A stretch of 64,000 nt of DNA from Ctenosaura bakeri (taxonomy: Eukaryota; Chordata; Lepidosauria; Squamata; Iguanidae). The notes beneath the pieces were generated by a model that made no database searches, had not been told where the DNA came from, and saw only the letters and a list, made by a program, of their open reading frames with translations. Made by a program: the position numbers and the translations under genes. Location of the stretch: positions 283,696 to 347,695 of the forward strand of contig CAOLHI010001664.1 in the NCBI GenBank assembly GCA_948474755.1, read 5' to 3'. This document shows positions 1 to 11,205 of the stretch, in pieces (position 1 is the stretch's first letter; each line of letters begins with the position of its first letter).

Positions 1-905
1 TGTTTACTGTCAAAGGTCTAAGCTGGGTTTCAAGGTGTGTCAAACAGTCTTGGATGGGGCTACACTCTATCTGAAAGACTGTGTTTTCAACTTGAGGGTA
101 CTTCTGGATCTGTCACTTCAAATGACAGTTCAGATAGATGCAACAATCAGGAGTACTTACTCAACAATCAAGAGTACTTACTATCAGCTTCGGCTGTTAC
201 ACAAGCTTCCTAGAACTGGAGAACCTAAATATGGCAGTATATGTGCTAGTAACCTGAAGACTGGATTTCTGCAATGTGCTGTACATTGGGCTTCCACTTT
301 ATCAAGTTATAAAAATGAAATTAATTCAAAACATGTTAGCCAGATTGGTTACTGATGCATCTAGGAGTGATCATATTACCCAATATTAAAATAACTCTCT
401 ACCAGCTGCCAATTAGTTCTCGGTATGATACAAAACTTTTTAAAGCTCTACATGGTTTGAGTCTAGGTTACCTATGGGTCCTGCCTTCTCCCATATAACT
501 CACTCTATACACTCAGGTCATCTGGGGAACATTTACTTCAATCAGGTAGCACTAGGCTGGCAACTATTAGCCAGAGGACTTTTTCTTTACCTGTCTCCAA
601 ACTGTGGAATGACCTGCCAGAAGAGACCTGACAGCTGGACACACTTTTTAAAACAGCCCTGAAGACCAATGTCTTCCAGGAGACCTATTCACATGATTTT
701 TAAATTATCAGTTTTTAAATTATTAATGGATTATTTTTAATATCTATGCTCTTTTAACTAATTTTATACTCTTTTAACTGATTACGTATCTTTAATTGGT
801 GTTTTATGTTTTAACCTAATGTTATGTGTCCGTCTTTGGTTGTATTTTAATCTCTTGTTTCTTGCTTCAATCCATGGGGAGAGGTGGGTAAGAAATAAAT
901 ATTAT
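1..905 (+). mobile_element. L2-like LINE, 3' part (end of RT domain and 3' tail)
   Basis: A broken plus-strand frame recalls the C-terminal end of an L2/CR1-clade ORF2. In order: a stretch like LDLSLQMTVQIDATIRST, then HITQY with KLFKALHGL, then SKLWNDLPEE followed by LKTNVFQE. An AT-rich 3' region ends in GGTGGGTAAGAAATAAATATTATGAATATTA, typical of L2 tails. It is cut by the window edge and carries stops and frameshifts, so it is a dead copy within a CASK intron. Confidence 0.72.
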
Positions 906-1843
906 GAATATTAGTATTCTTAAAAGAAAAGTGGGGGGATTATTTTTAAGTAATCAGAAGCAGACAAGTAAACGCTTCTCTTTCCTCACATCTGTTCTAT
1001 TTGCAGAAACTTGACAGGGAGTTGGATATGTTAAAGATCCTAACTTTGGAGCGCTGAATTTCAAGGAAAGGATTGCACTTTTAATTACATTGTCATTCAA
1101 TCAAGGAAGCAAGATGGGAGACAGAATAAGTACAACAGATTTCAGGCTGTAGTTATGTATACCATAAAGGATCGTGAAATATATCTGAGCTTTGTAAGTC
1201 TGAGAAACAGAAAAATAAATGACATAATCATTGGCAAACAATGGTAAAAACACAAGAAAAGTCCTTTTCCTTGAAGCAGTTAGAAGGGGAAAAGGGATGA
1301 TTTTATAAACAGAATAAATAAAATTATACCAGGAATCTTGAGAACACAGGTTTGTTTATAGCTGAGCAGAGGAACCTTGCAGAAAATGAAGAATGAAATA
1401 CTGGGATCAATGTTGAATACAGAGAGTTGGAACTGAATTTAGAGAAACACTATGAGAAAGGTGAGGACAGAAATTCAATAAAGTCAAACATGGACAGAAA
1501 ATTCAGCCTACATGCACCTCCCAAATAATGAAAAAGAAAAAGAAAATCCTCTTGGAAGAAGAATATGATATGAGAATAGTAAAACTGGAAGGCAATGTAC
1601 ATAGAATACTATCCCAAAAGTTGCTGCTGTTTGACATTCTTGATTTTTGATCACTGTACATGGGGCGAGGGGAACGTCAAGGCCCCCTCCATACCTCACC
1701 TACTGGAAAATGGCTGAAACAACATATAAAATAGTAGACTCTCGCGTATAAAAGAAAATACTGGTGGGCAAGAACTAGTAGCATTGTATAGGGCAACTTT
1801 CAGGTCCATCTACTGGGTCAACTAGTAAATACGATGTATCTCG
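906..1843. other. Intronic sequence, nothing firm
   Basis: AT-rich CASK intron. A weak plus-strand coding trace runs around 1020-1345 (KMGDRISTTDFR, broken by stops). Its last part, a ~28-bp motif near 1279, recurs near 2310. It may be an old LINE fragment, but I cannot name it. Confidence 0.3.
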
Positions 1844-2045
1844 GGCCATTTCCGCACTACAGTGTTAAAGTGCTGCTATTCCACTATCAACCTCCTATTG
1901 AATTCTGGGGTTTGTAGTTTAGGGAAGGGCACTTCAAATTCTCAGCCAAAGAGCTCTTTGGTCTCAGTAAACTACAAACCCCAGAATTCCACAGGGCATT
2001 GAAAGTGGAATAGCAGCACTTTAACACTGTAGTGCGGAAATGGCC
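1844..2045. repeat. Palindromic MITE with GGCCATTTCCGCAC termini
   Basis: About 200 bp opening GGCCATTTCCGCACTACAGT and closing with its inverse (ACTGTAGTGCGGAAATGGCC). The arms stay complementary for most of their length. It is the same family as 39428-39590. The termini recall a short non-autonomous DNA transposon; no clear target duplication is visible, so the superfamily is open. Confidence 0.8.
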
Positions 2046-2544
2046 TCTGAGTAAGTTGCTGATTCACCCAACCTCAAAATAATGGCCAGCCATAGCACAG
2101 AATTACCAGTTCGTTTTCTCAGTAACTGAGATATAACCACATTACATTACAATTCTAATCAACAAGAGATAACTTCACTCTTTTTTGCAGTGGGGGATCC
2201 TGTGATGGGACATTCAAGATTATTCAGTGATTTCTACGTTGTGCTTTCATTTCACAATGTGATATTCAATAATTATGAACCTATTATAGATAGCTATCAA
2301 ACTCCTAGGAAAAGGGATGATTTTATGAACAGAATGGAGAATTTATTGGAATTAAGAATCTTGAGAACTAAAGTTCAGCTTGATGTAGCCTCACAAAATG
2401 GTGAAAGAGTTGCTGTTTCAGATCATGCTCTGTAGGTGCTGAGGTGATGACAAAATGAATGGGAGGAGCGTGTGTTTTGGATTATTGGCCAATTGCTTTT
2501 ACCACTTCATTTAAAAAAAGAAATAATTAAAAGCAACTATTTTA

Positions 2545-2778
<234 letters not shown>

Positions 2779-4530
2779 CTAAAACAGAAAAAACACAAGG
2801 TAACATTTTTTTCTTAAAAGTTTGTAATTACTTCTAAAAATGATTTGTAAGATAATTAAGATATATTGGTCTGAAACATTTTTGCAGGAAACATCAACAC
2901 ACATTATACAAAATATGTATCTTTTCTAGCTACATATAAACCCAATTTATCCTAGAATTCAGCCACTTTTTGCCCTCCTGCCATGAACTGAGCACCAGAA
3001 TACAACAACTATATTAAGTAGCCTAAAGGGATATAATTCATCGCAAATATTCAGTTAACTTCTATGCAACTGGAAAATAAAGAAGTATTTAAAAACTGCC
3101 AAATTTAACAGGGGAAGTATCAAAACTGCAACACTTGACAGAACACCTTTCCTGTCACAAATCTTCCTGCAACAACAACAATAACAACTACTACTACTAC
3201 CACTGAACTCAAAGCTTGAAACTTGAAAATAACACTGAGGCATTTCTTCAGGCACCTCCTCTGAGGTATCTCAAAGCAGAGGTGTACAACTGTGGCACGG
3301 GCAGGCTCAGTTTTCTGGAAGCAATATGGATTGCCAAAAAACAAAATAAACAAAAACAAACCCATGAAAAACAACAATATAGAAAAGAATAATGCAGAAG
3401 CAGGCAGAAGTTCCCATTTAGTTTTGAAAAACAGAACTTCCTTACGTTAAACAGTGCAGCCCCACTCCATATAAAAGCCAAACTGCTGCTCCTGGAAGAT
3501 TCTAGTATAGGCCATTTATACCTCCTTTTTTAAACCAGTAGAAGAACAGTCTGGGGAATTTGGAGGCACTGGGAATCATGAAAACATTCTCAGGGCCCAC
3601 ACTGGCTTAGGTGATCATAAAGGAGAGGGTTTTGGCTCCCTGACCATATGGAATGAGCTCTCCATTAGAGAAGTATTATCATTTTGTGGATGCCAGATTA
3701 ATAATTCCCCCCCACTTCTAGTCATTTAATGGGATGTGATTTTTAAATACTGGCATTAAGCAAATTATTCTGCATTTTTTTCTTGGGAGGAAATGTTGTT
3801 TTAATGGCTTCTGTTTTAATTTTTGCTATTTTAGTTTTGTATATTTTAGCACAGTATATTTTGATTGGATATTATATGTTAAAAAAAGGGATCCAAGAAA
3901 TTTTAAAAAATGAGAAAAACAGTAAGGCAGTATGAAGTGTTCCATTACCTGAGATGCATGGAGATGTACCATTCCTCCTTCCTGTCATTCTAACTATTGT
4001 TCATTTCACCATGTCCTTAATGCTCAATACCTAGCTCTGATGTCTTTTCTCAGACTAAAGTATGGTGGGCTGGGTAGTATGTAGACTACTTATGCTGCTG
4101 AGGCACCAGCAATCTTCAGGGCCATCCAGTCCATAATGACTTTTTCTAAAAAAGCCACTTCAGAGCAAAGCAGCTCTTCCAGCTCTTCAAAGATCACCAA
4201 TAACTGGTCCACTGGTGAACATGGCCTGTACCACCATCCTTTATCAGGGAACAGATCTTTCTGAGAGGAAAATTGGTCTATATCAAGATTTTACACATAC
4301 AGGATGCCCATTTACAGCTGGGAGTACACATGTCCATGGTCGTCATTGGTTTCTACCAACTGAAGGAACATCATAAAGCTTACCACACTGAACATCCTAT
4401 TTATCTTACCTTAAACATTTACAACCCAAGACTTTCAAATGCTTGCTTCTGAAGTCTTAAATGGTGTCTAGTGCAACAATATATCCAGCTTTCTGAAGAC
4501 TTCTCTTGAATGAGGTTGCTTATACTCTGT
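2779..4530. other. CASK intron, no recognised gene
   Basis: AT-rich intron sequence. It contains a short AAC/ACT microsatellite at about 3170-3200, and little else recognisable. A stretch at 4040-4440 with codon-like composition could be an old retroelement fragment, but no motif supports it. Confidence 0.4.
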
Positions 4531-4544
4531 CATCCCTCCTTACA

Positions 4545-4546
<2 letters not shown>

Positions 4547-4581
<35 letters not shown>

Positions 4582-4815
4582 TATTTATTTAATTTATTTG
4601 TATCCTGCCTCTCCATATGGATCGAGGCGGCGAACAACTTACAAATAGCATGTATTTCGAAACATTTCTATACATGCCTCCAACAAGCTGGGTACTCATT
4701 TTACCGACCTGCGAAAGGATGGAAGGCTGAGTCAACCTTGGAGCCCGGCAGGATCGAACTCACAACCTTGTGGCTTGCAGTACTGGCATTTAACCACTGC
4801 ACCACCAGGGCTCCA
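4547..4815 (-). repeat. tRNA-derived SINE with (AAAG)n tail
   Basis: Read on the minus strand it starts GGAGCCCTGGTGGTGCAGTG, giving a pol III A box (TGGTGCAGTGGTTAA), then a B box (GGTTGTGAGTTCGATCC) near 4751-4767. The body ends in AGGATACAAATAAATTAAAT, and the tail AAATAAAG runs into (AAAG)n, seen as CTTT repeats at 4547-4582. A tRNA-derived SINE is secure; the exact squamate family name is not. Confidence 0.82.
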
Positions 4816-4831
4816 TTAGATACCATCTATA

Positions 4832-5224
4832 CAGTCAGCCCTCCACTTTTGCAGGGATTAGGAATGCAAGACCCCCATGAAAGTGGAAAAACCACAGACA
4901 GAAATCAAAATCATGAACACTTTTTTTAAACCTGAGAACACTTCTCCAGGAATCTCTAGCATGATCCTACTGCCAACTTCCTGTGATAGTGGACCACAGG
5001 GTCACAGTAGCTGACCTAGCAATGCATTGAGAAGTGTTCTTTTGAGGAATCTCTAGGTCCAGTGGAAGTGGACTATAAAGTTGCGCTGCAGGACCTAGAG
5101 ATTCCTACAGAGAACAAATTTTTCCATGGCAGGGGCAAATACAGTAATATTTTTTTCAAAATAAAATAACCCACAAATAAACAAATCCATGAATGCTGAA
5201 TCTGCAAAAGTGGCCGGGCAACTA
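4832..5224. mobile_element. MITE with CAGTCAGCCCTCCAC termini and TA target site
   Basis: Left end TA|CAGTCAGCCCTCCACTTTTG and right end CAAAAGTGGCCGGGCAACTA|TA form imperfect terminal inverted repeats bounded by TA. This suggests a Tc1/mariner-pogo type. There is no transposase. It is related by its ends to the elements at 15374 and 54237. Confidence 0.65.
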
Positions 5225-5289
5225 TACTAAATTTCTCTCTTGTAGATGCTGAAAAGATTTTGCTGTTCGAAATAAAAATATTTTTGCCT

Positions 5290-6115
5290 ATTTTGAACTT
5301 TTTTATTTTTTATAATTTTATCTATCATATAAAAACACAAAACACCAAAAATAAACTAAACAAAAAAATATAAAAAGAAAATAAGCAGTCATACAAAGAC
5401 AACCCAAAATCCACTACACAGTGTAAAACTGAATAATAACCACAAAACAACAAAATTATAAACATTAATCTAGACTAATAAACAAATAACTATGCATAAT
5501 TTAAAAAGTGGTTTCCACTCCTGTTACCAACAATCTATAGTAATTCTACAGAAACATTAATAAGATAAATCAAAATTATCACTAAATTTAATAGTTGTTG
5601 CCTAAATTTAATTGTATAATATAAAGTAATGAATCTAATATATATATATGCACACCTATATCTACTTTTTTCTTAGTTATCCAAATAAACAAAATGAAAT
5701 ATTTAACATTCATATTAAAATAATTCTTTTCTTAATTCAACAAGTCTAACCTTATTAATACCTCCCTATTTATGCATTGTAGATAGATAGATAAATAGGA
5801 TATATTTGTATGACAACAAATTCAAGTCATCTATAATTTTCTTTAGCCTGTTCACATGATATCATAGTAAACAGCTAATCATTTAAAAAAGGAAAATAAA
5901 AGCTGCAAGTTCAAACCCCAAAATCATCATGTAACCCTCATTTTCTCTTAAATAATCAATCAGTAATTTCCACTCCCTTATGAAGTCATCTTCTGTGGTA
6001 CCTTTTAGTCTAGCTGTGAGTTCATCCATTTCCACTATTGCCATCAGTCTACTAAACCATTCAGTTGTTGACAGAATTTTTGTTTTCTTCCAATACTTTG
6101 CATAGGCTTTTGGTC
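5290..6115 (-). mobile_element. L1-like LINE 3' end (ORF2 C-terminus and 3' UTR)
   Basis: On the minus strand, about 6110-5940 reads YAKYWKKTKILSTTEWFSRL, then AIVEMDELTARLKGTTED and FIREWKLLIDY, matching my recollection of the C-terminal end of squamate L1 ORF2. It is followed by a long A-rich 3' region. The copy is truncated at both ends and not coding as a whole. Confidence 0.6.
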
Positions 6116-7095
6116 CAACCCCTTGTCAATGCAGGAATCTACTATTAAAGCATCTCTGATAGGCAGCCATTCCACCCCTGCTTAAAAACCTCAGAGACCT
6201 ATTCTTCCTGCAGAAAGGGATTGCTAAATTTATAAATCCTGATGTTCCTTTGGACTCCACACCCAGACAGTCCCACATCCCAAAGTGTTAGGTTGATCCA
6301 CCTCACTAAATAAATATGCAAAGGCATCTTGTAGCATCTCTGAGCCTGAGAGAAGGAAGTTGGTAACATAAGCTTTCATAGACTTAAGTCTCCTTCATCA
6401 GATGCACGGAGTGAGGTGAGATCTTTCTCCTGGGCTGACCATTTTCACAGGCCCATGGTTGGTGAGGTGCTGGAGAGGGCCTTCTCAGTGGCTGCTCCAA
6501 TCTGTAGAACTCTCTGTCACGGAAGATTAGACTGCCCTCCCCAACACTAGGGGCACAACTTCCGCCCATGCCCGTCACACTGTTTATGCTAGATATGCCA
6601 CTACTCATAAAAATACTATCCTGACACCAACAATCAGGAGTGGGCAACTGTTGGAGGTTAAGTGGTTGCATTTTATTTTCTTTCCAGTTTTTGACTCCTG
6701 AAGGCCACAAAAATAGCTCTCAGGATGCTCACAGACCTCATTTTGCTTAGCCCTGACACAAATGGTCCTTCACAGCTCAAAGGATTTTGTAAGTGGGGAA
6801 AATCTCTCAAATACTGTGGCTATCCTGCTCTGACCATCATCCTTTACTGCCTCTTCTCTTGTAAACATTCCATCTGGATGCATAGTTATTGTGTTCACTT
6901 CATGTACTACTCTCTCACTTTCTACACAATCTTTATCACCTAAGGGAGAAAGCATAGTAGGTTGCAACAAGATACAAAGCAAGAATATCCAAGATTACCT
7001 GGGGTATATACCACATTAATTTGATGTCTCTGAAGGTTTTTCAAAGATTTCGTCCAAAGATTTTTGATCAATCTGGATTAAAAATGCTAAACATA
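6116..7095. other. Intron with small old repeat fragments
   Basis: At 6120-6200 and 6310-6410 are short pieces resembling ubiquitous amniote repeats (TTGGTCCAACCCC; CTTCATCAGATGCA). At 6440-6530 an L2-like fragment with GGCTGCTCCAATCTGTAGAA is seen. There is no gene. Confidence 0.45.
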
Positions 7096-7098
7096 AAC

Positions 7099-7271
7099 AT
7101 ACTGTATTTGCTGGCATATAAGACGAACCCATGTATAAGATGCACCCTATTTATACACTAGCAAATGCTAGTTGCCAGCGTATAAGACACACCAGCATAT
7201 AAGACACATCCCATTTTCAAACAGTATTTTTCAGGGAAAAAGTGAGTCTTTACACCAGCAAATACAGTATA
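7099..7271. mobile_element. MITE with TACTGTATTTGCTGG termini
   Basis: It opens ATACTGTATTTGCTGGCATA and closes with the inverse (CCAGCAAATACAGTATA). The interior repeats TATAAGACACACC-like units. It is a short non-autonomous element with TA at its borders. Confidence 0.7.
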
Positions 7272-7729
7272 CTGATGAAACTTTGTCACAGCATCCAGAA
7301 CAATAAGTAATTCTTCATCCACTTGAGTATAATTTTGGTCTGTCATGTTAAGTGATCTTGAGACACAGAATACCAGTTTATTATTCTGAAGCAAATATGC
7401 ACCTAGACATTTTTTGATGTATCAGTTTGGATAACAGCTGTTTTTGCAACATCAAAGTGCTAAAGTACAGGTGCCTGACACATTTTGTTTAATCATCTCA
7501 GAAAGCTTTCTGATGTTCTGGCATCCAGTGAAATACTAAAACATGGAAACATATTATTTCTCAACAAGCTTCTTCAGGTTGTTGTTAATTCTGACAAAAA
7601 CTATATAGACCCTAAAAAATTATAAACAGCTTTTCTATTCAGAGAAGACCTCATCTGAAGAATCACTTTAACATTATCATTAACAGGCTGAAGTCCTTCA
7701 CTAGTAACTCTGTGATCCACATCCAGGGC

Positions 7730-8225
7730 TGCAGGCCATTTGAAGGACTGTATCTCTCTTAATGAACCCATTAAAGCTCCAATATCATCCTGGAGAGGCC
7801 CTTTCTCTCTGTCCCACCACCTTCTCAGGCTTCTTTGGTGGGAACAAGGGAGAGGGCCTTCTCAGTGACTGCTCCCAGACTTTGGAACTCCCTTCCTAGG
7901 GAGGTCAAAACAGTCCCATCCTTGCTCTCCTTTCTGTCAGTAAGTTGGCATTATTGTGTCATCAAGTCTATGGAAACTGACTGAGATGGGCTTTTAATGT
8001 TATGCAGTGCTGTTTTTAAGGTTTGTAAGTTGTTTTTAAATTAACTTTAATGTTTTTAACGTTTAATGTTTTTAAAAATTTTATATTTATGCTTCTATTG
8101 AAGCTTTTGTATAGTTATGATCTGTTTTCCTTTTAAATATGTTGTCAGCTGACTTGAGTCTCATTATTGAGAGAAAGGTGGGATATATAGTGATAATGAT
8201 GATGTTAATAACAATAACAACAACA
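7730..8225 (+). mobile_element. CR1/L2-like LINE 3' end
   Basis: It contains GGGCCTTCTCAGTGACTGCTC and TTTGGAACTCCCTTCCTAG, the usual codons of an L2/CR1 RT C-terminus. An AT-rich tail ends in GAGAAAGGTGGGATATATAG with AATAACAATAACAAC repeats. It is interrupted by stops. Confidence 0.65.
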
Positions 8226-8265
8226 TCATCTTACTGAATTGACCTTAAACTGAATCTTGATGCTC

Positions 8266-8409
8266 GGTAATATGATCATAGTAGTAGAGACGGTTGAGTA
8301 ACATGATCAGATTTGACAACAAACAGCATGTACTAAGAACAGTACATGCTGCTTGTTGTCAAATCTGATCATGCTGCTCAACTGTCTCTGCTGCTATGAT
8401 CATATTACT
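8266..8409. repeat. Long near-perfect inverted repeat (hairpin)
   Basis: Two arms of about 65-70 bases, separated by roughly ten bases, are almost exact reverse complements. The left arm begins GGTAATATGATCATAG and the right arm ends CTATGATCATATTAC. Either it is a MITE without recognisable ends, or it arose by a local inverted duplication. It follows the LINE tail at 8225 closely. Confidence 0.85.
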
Positions 8410-8878
8410 AACCATCATATGCGTACATTTTATGTGTCCAAGTTTTTAAATTTTTTGTTGAAAAACTTAAGCCCAAATTGGCAGATAATGAAAACAACAC
8501 TTTACACAGGGTATATTAACTGTGCACAATCATGATGCAAATTTATCTGATTTTATCTGCCAATAACCACATTTCACCTCTACAACTGTAATTTTTTTTC
8601 CACCTAAGTGATTCAAAGCTTCCTGTACAAGATAGCATAATGATACCTTTGGTTGGTTCAAATTATATACGTAGATTTCTATTCTGTGATGACAATACTA
8701 TTCATCCAACCTGTAGTGTCTGTAACATTAAATATCACTCCTGTACTTTCTCTCTGACACAAACTAGACTTCAACCTATCAAATAGTACAAAGCCGTCTC
8801 TGATATCCATGAGCCATAGGAACAACTGTCAGATCAAACTAACTTATCCAGCTCTTGAAAAACACCAGAATACATGGC

Positions 8879-9070
8879 AAAGAACAGGTTGCTTACCTGT
8901 AACTGTGGTTCTTCGAGTGGTCATCTGTGCCCTCACACAATGGGAATCTTTGTGCATGCGCAGTAGCTTTCCGGAAAGTTCCAGAGCTGAGCAGCTTGGT
9001 GGGAACCCCTCCCCCATTCAGTATTAAGCATGCTCAGACCCACCAAGCTAACGGTCTCTCCTCAGTTTTG
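8879..9070. repeat. DIRS-A1 YR-side terminal repeat
   Basis: Begins AAGAACAGGTTGCTTACCTG. The inner part, CCCTCCCCCATTCAGTATT and AGCTAACGGTCTCTC, is inverted at 14055-14160. Confidence 0.88.
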
Positions 9071-9123
9071 AAGTCTGCCGAAGCAAGGACCTGAAAGAGG
9101 GGAGGCTGGGTGTGTGTGTGTGT

Positions 9124-9198
9124 GTGAGGGCACAGAACCACAGTTACAGGTAAGCAACCTGTTCTTCTTCATGGTCTCTGTGCCTCACACAATGGGAG
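9124..9198. repeat. DIRS-A1 internal complementary region
   Basis: The first half is the reverse complement of the 8879 end (AACCACAGTTACAGGTAAGC). The second half, CTTCATGGTCTCTGTGCCTC, is the reverse complement of the 14223 end. The two ends are thus joined head to tail inside the element. Confidence 0.88.
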
Positions 9199-9233
9199 AC
9201 TGAGTAGCTTACTGCTGGATGGCCGGTCGGGTC

Positions 9234-10568
9234 CTAGAGGACAGAAGACAGCACTGGACCGAAGCGAACATCATGCTGGGCCCTGCAGTCAAGGTGGTAG
9301 TGGTGGATGAAGGTCAAAGGCTGCAACCACGGAGCCACATGACAAATCTCCTGTAGGTCAACTCCCCTGAGAAGGGCCGCTGAAGAGGCCATTGCCCTAG
9401 TGGAATGGGCACGAAGCAGAGCTGGCGGAGGCTGCCTGGCAAGTTTGTAGGCAAGGTGAATTGTCTGGGCAATCCATTTGGAAAAATGTTGAGCGGATAC
9501 CTTGTGACCCTTCCGGCACCCACCATAGCAGACAAAAAGGTGGGGAGTCTGACAGAAGGTCGAAGTCCATTGCAGGTAAAAGGCTAGGGCATGGTGAACA
9601 TTGAGCGAGTGAAGGGAGCGCCTGAGAGGCGAGGCAGGATCAGGATAGAAGGCAGGCAGAATCAAATCCTGGTTCAGATGGAAGTCTGAGATGACTTTGG
9701 GAAGAAATGATAGGTCTGGACGCAGGACTACCTTGTCCCGATGAACCAGGAATGGTTCATCAGAACGCAGCGTGGTCAGTTCTCCTGCCCGTCTGGCCGA
9801 AGTGACAGCAACCAAGAATGACATCTTCATAGCAAGGAGATGGTCATCAGCCATGGCCATCGGTTCAAAGGGATGGCACATAAGCTGAGAAAGGACAAGT
9901 GATAGCGACCATGGAGGAAGCACTGGGGAGATAGGAGGGTAGAGGTGTTGCAAACCTTTAAGGAACTGCTTGACTGTAGTGTTTAGCAAAAAAGCTGAGG
10001 AAGGAGAACCACATGGCTGATAAGCCACAATTGCAGAAAGATAAATCTTCAAAGAGGAAAAAACAAGGCCCTGCTCCCGCAATGTTAAGAGGAAGTGAAG
10101 CACTGTTGACAGGGAGGTCAGAGAAGAGGCCTCATTATGGGAGTCCACAAAGGCCATGAACTTCTGTCACTTGTAGTCGTAGGATCTACGAGTGGAGTTC
10201 TTCTCAGTCATGAGGACAGCTTGGATAGCGGGAGTGTCTAGAACGTTATCCTCCACATGTGGAGGTGGAGGAGGAGGAGGTCTGGATGCAGCACACAACC
10301 ATCCGAGTGAGAAAAGAGGTCCAATGTGCTCTGAAGTCTCATGTTGCAGCCCCTGGTGATGGCGAGAAGGGGACCGAACCAATGTTGCCTCGGCCAATAC
10401 AGGGCAACGAGGATGGCTTCTGCCCTGTCTGCTGCGATCTTGGCGACCACTCGGCCCAAGAGAGAAAATGGTGGGAAGATGTAAAGAAAGTCCCTGCTCC
10501 AAGGGAACTGGAATGTGTCTCCGAGAGAGCCGGGGCCCAGGATGGCTCTCGAGCAATAACAGGGACAT
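9234..10568 (-). pseudogene. DIRS-A1 tyrosine recombinase (one nonsense codon)
   Basis: One frame broken only by TGA at 10167-10169, where DIRS-A2 has TGG (Trp). The remainder of 307 codons keeps SARRAGE (catalytic Arg), RAHSTRA (His and Arg of the HxxR box), and FIHHYHLD with the nucleophilic Tyr. In DIRS elements this integrase inserts a circular DNA intermediate. The copy was probably functional until recently by DIRS standards, but the stop and the missing RT make it a relic. Confidence 0.85.
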
Positions 10569-11205
10569 TTCCTGTTCTGTTTGGTCACAAAGAGATCAAA
10601 GGTTGGAGTGCCCCACCGGGACACCAGATAAAGACCCTGGGGGTGGTGGACAGGCTGAATGGAAGGACCTTGTATTGGTAACAGACACCATCAACCGCAA
10701 ACTGGAGGTACCTCCTGTGCTGGAGGTGAATAGCAATGTGGAAATAGGTGTCTTGTAGGTTGATGGATGCGAAGCAATCCCAATGCCTCAGGAAAGGCAG
10801 AATGGAGGGCAGGGTGACCATCTTGAATTTCAGGGGAGAGGTGAAGGAGTTCACCCCTTGGAGGTCTAGGATGGGTTGGAGAGTGCCATCCAATTTGGGT
10901 ACCGTGAAATACTGGGAAAAGAAGCCAGTGGACTTGGCTGAGGGCGGCAGCTGCTCTATGGCCCCTTTGAGGAGGAGGGTCTTGATCTCCTCAAGAAGGG
11001 CTGAACTGGCAGGGGTGGAATAGAAGACACCGAGAGGAGGAGTATCTCAAAACTCGATGGCGTAGCCAGGACAGACGATGGTCAGAATCCAGGAGTTGGA
11101 AGTGATTTTGCGCCAGGTGTGGAAGTGGTGAGCCAGTCCTGGGGTTTTGGATAGGTGGTCGGGTAGATGAAAGAGAGGTAGAGGTGGCGACCTGCAGGGG
11201 GAGTC
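10238..11205 (-). pseudogene. DIRS-A1 RT remnant fused to methyltransferase-like segment
   Basis: Pieces match DIRS-A2: SWILTIVCPGYAIEF, then DGTLQPILDLQGV, CYQYKVLPFSLSTTPRVF, and then directly RWGTPTFDLF and YIFPPFSLL. The palm motif YLDD and the whole RNase H domain are missing between them. The junction is near 10617-10640. Frameshifts occur on both sides. Confidence 0.82.

Noticed and set aside
3055..3481. Minus-strand frames with runs of Val or Cys
   Set aside because: They are produced by an AAC/ACT microsatellite.
8879..9198. Closely spaced inverted repeats considered as an independent hairpin or CRISPR-like array
   Set aside because: They are the terminal repeat and internal complementary region of a DIRS element; the organism is eukaryotic.
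10259..10681. Plus-strand 140-codon frame
   Set aside because: It lies opposite the DIRS-A1 YR/MT region and shows no homology.
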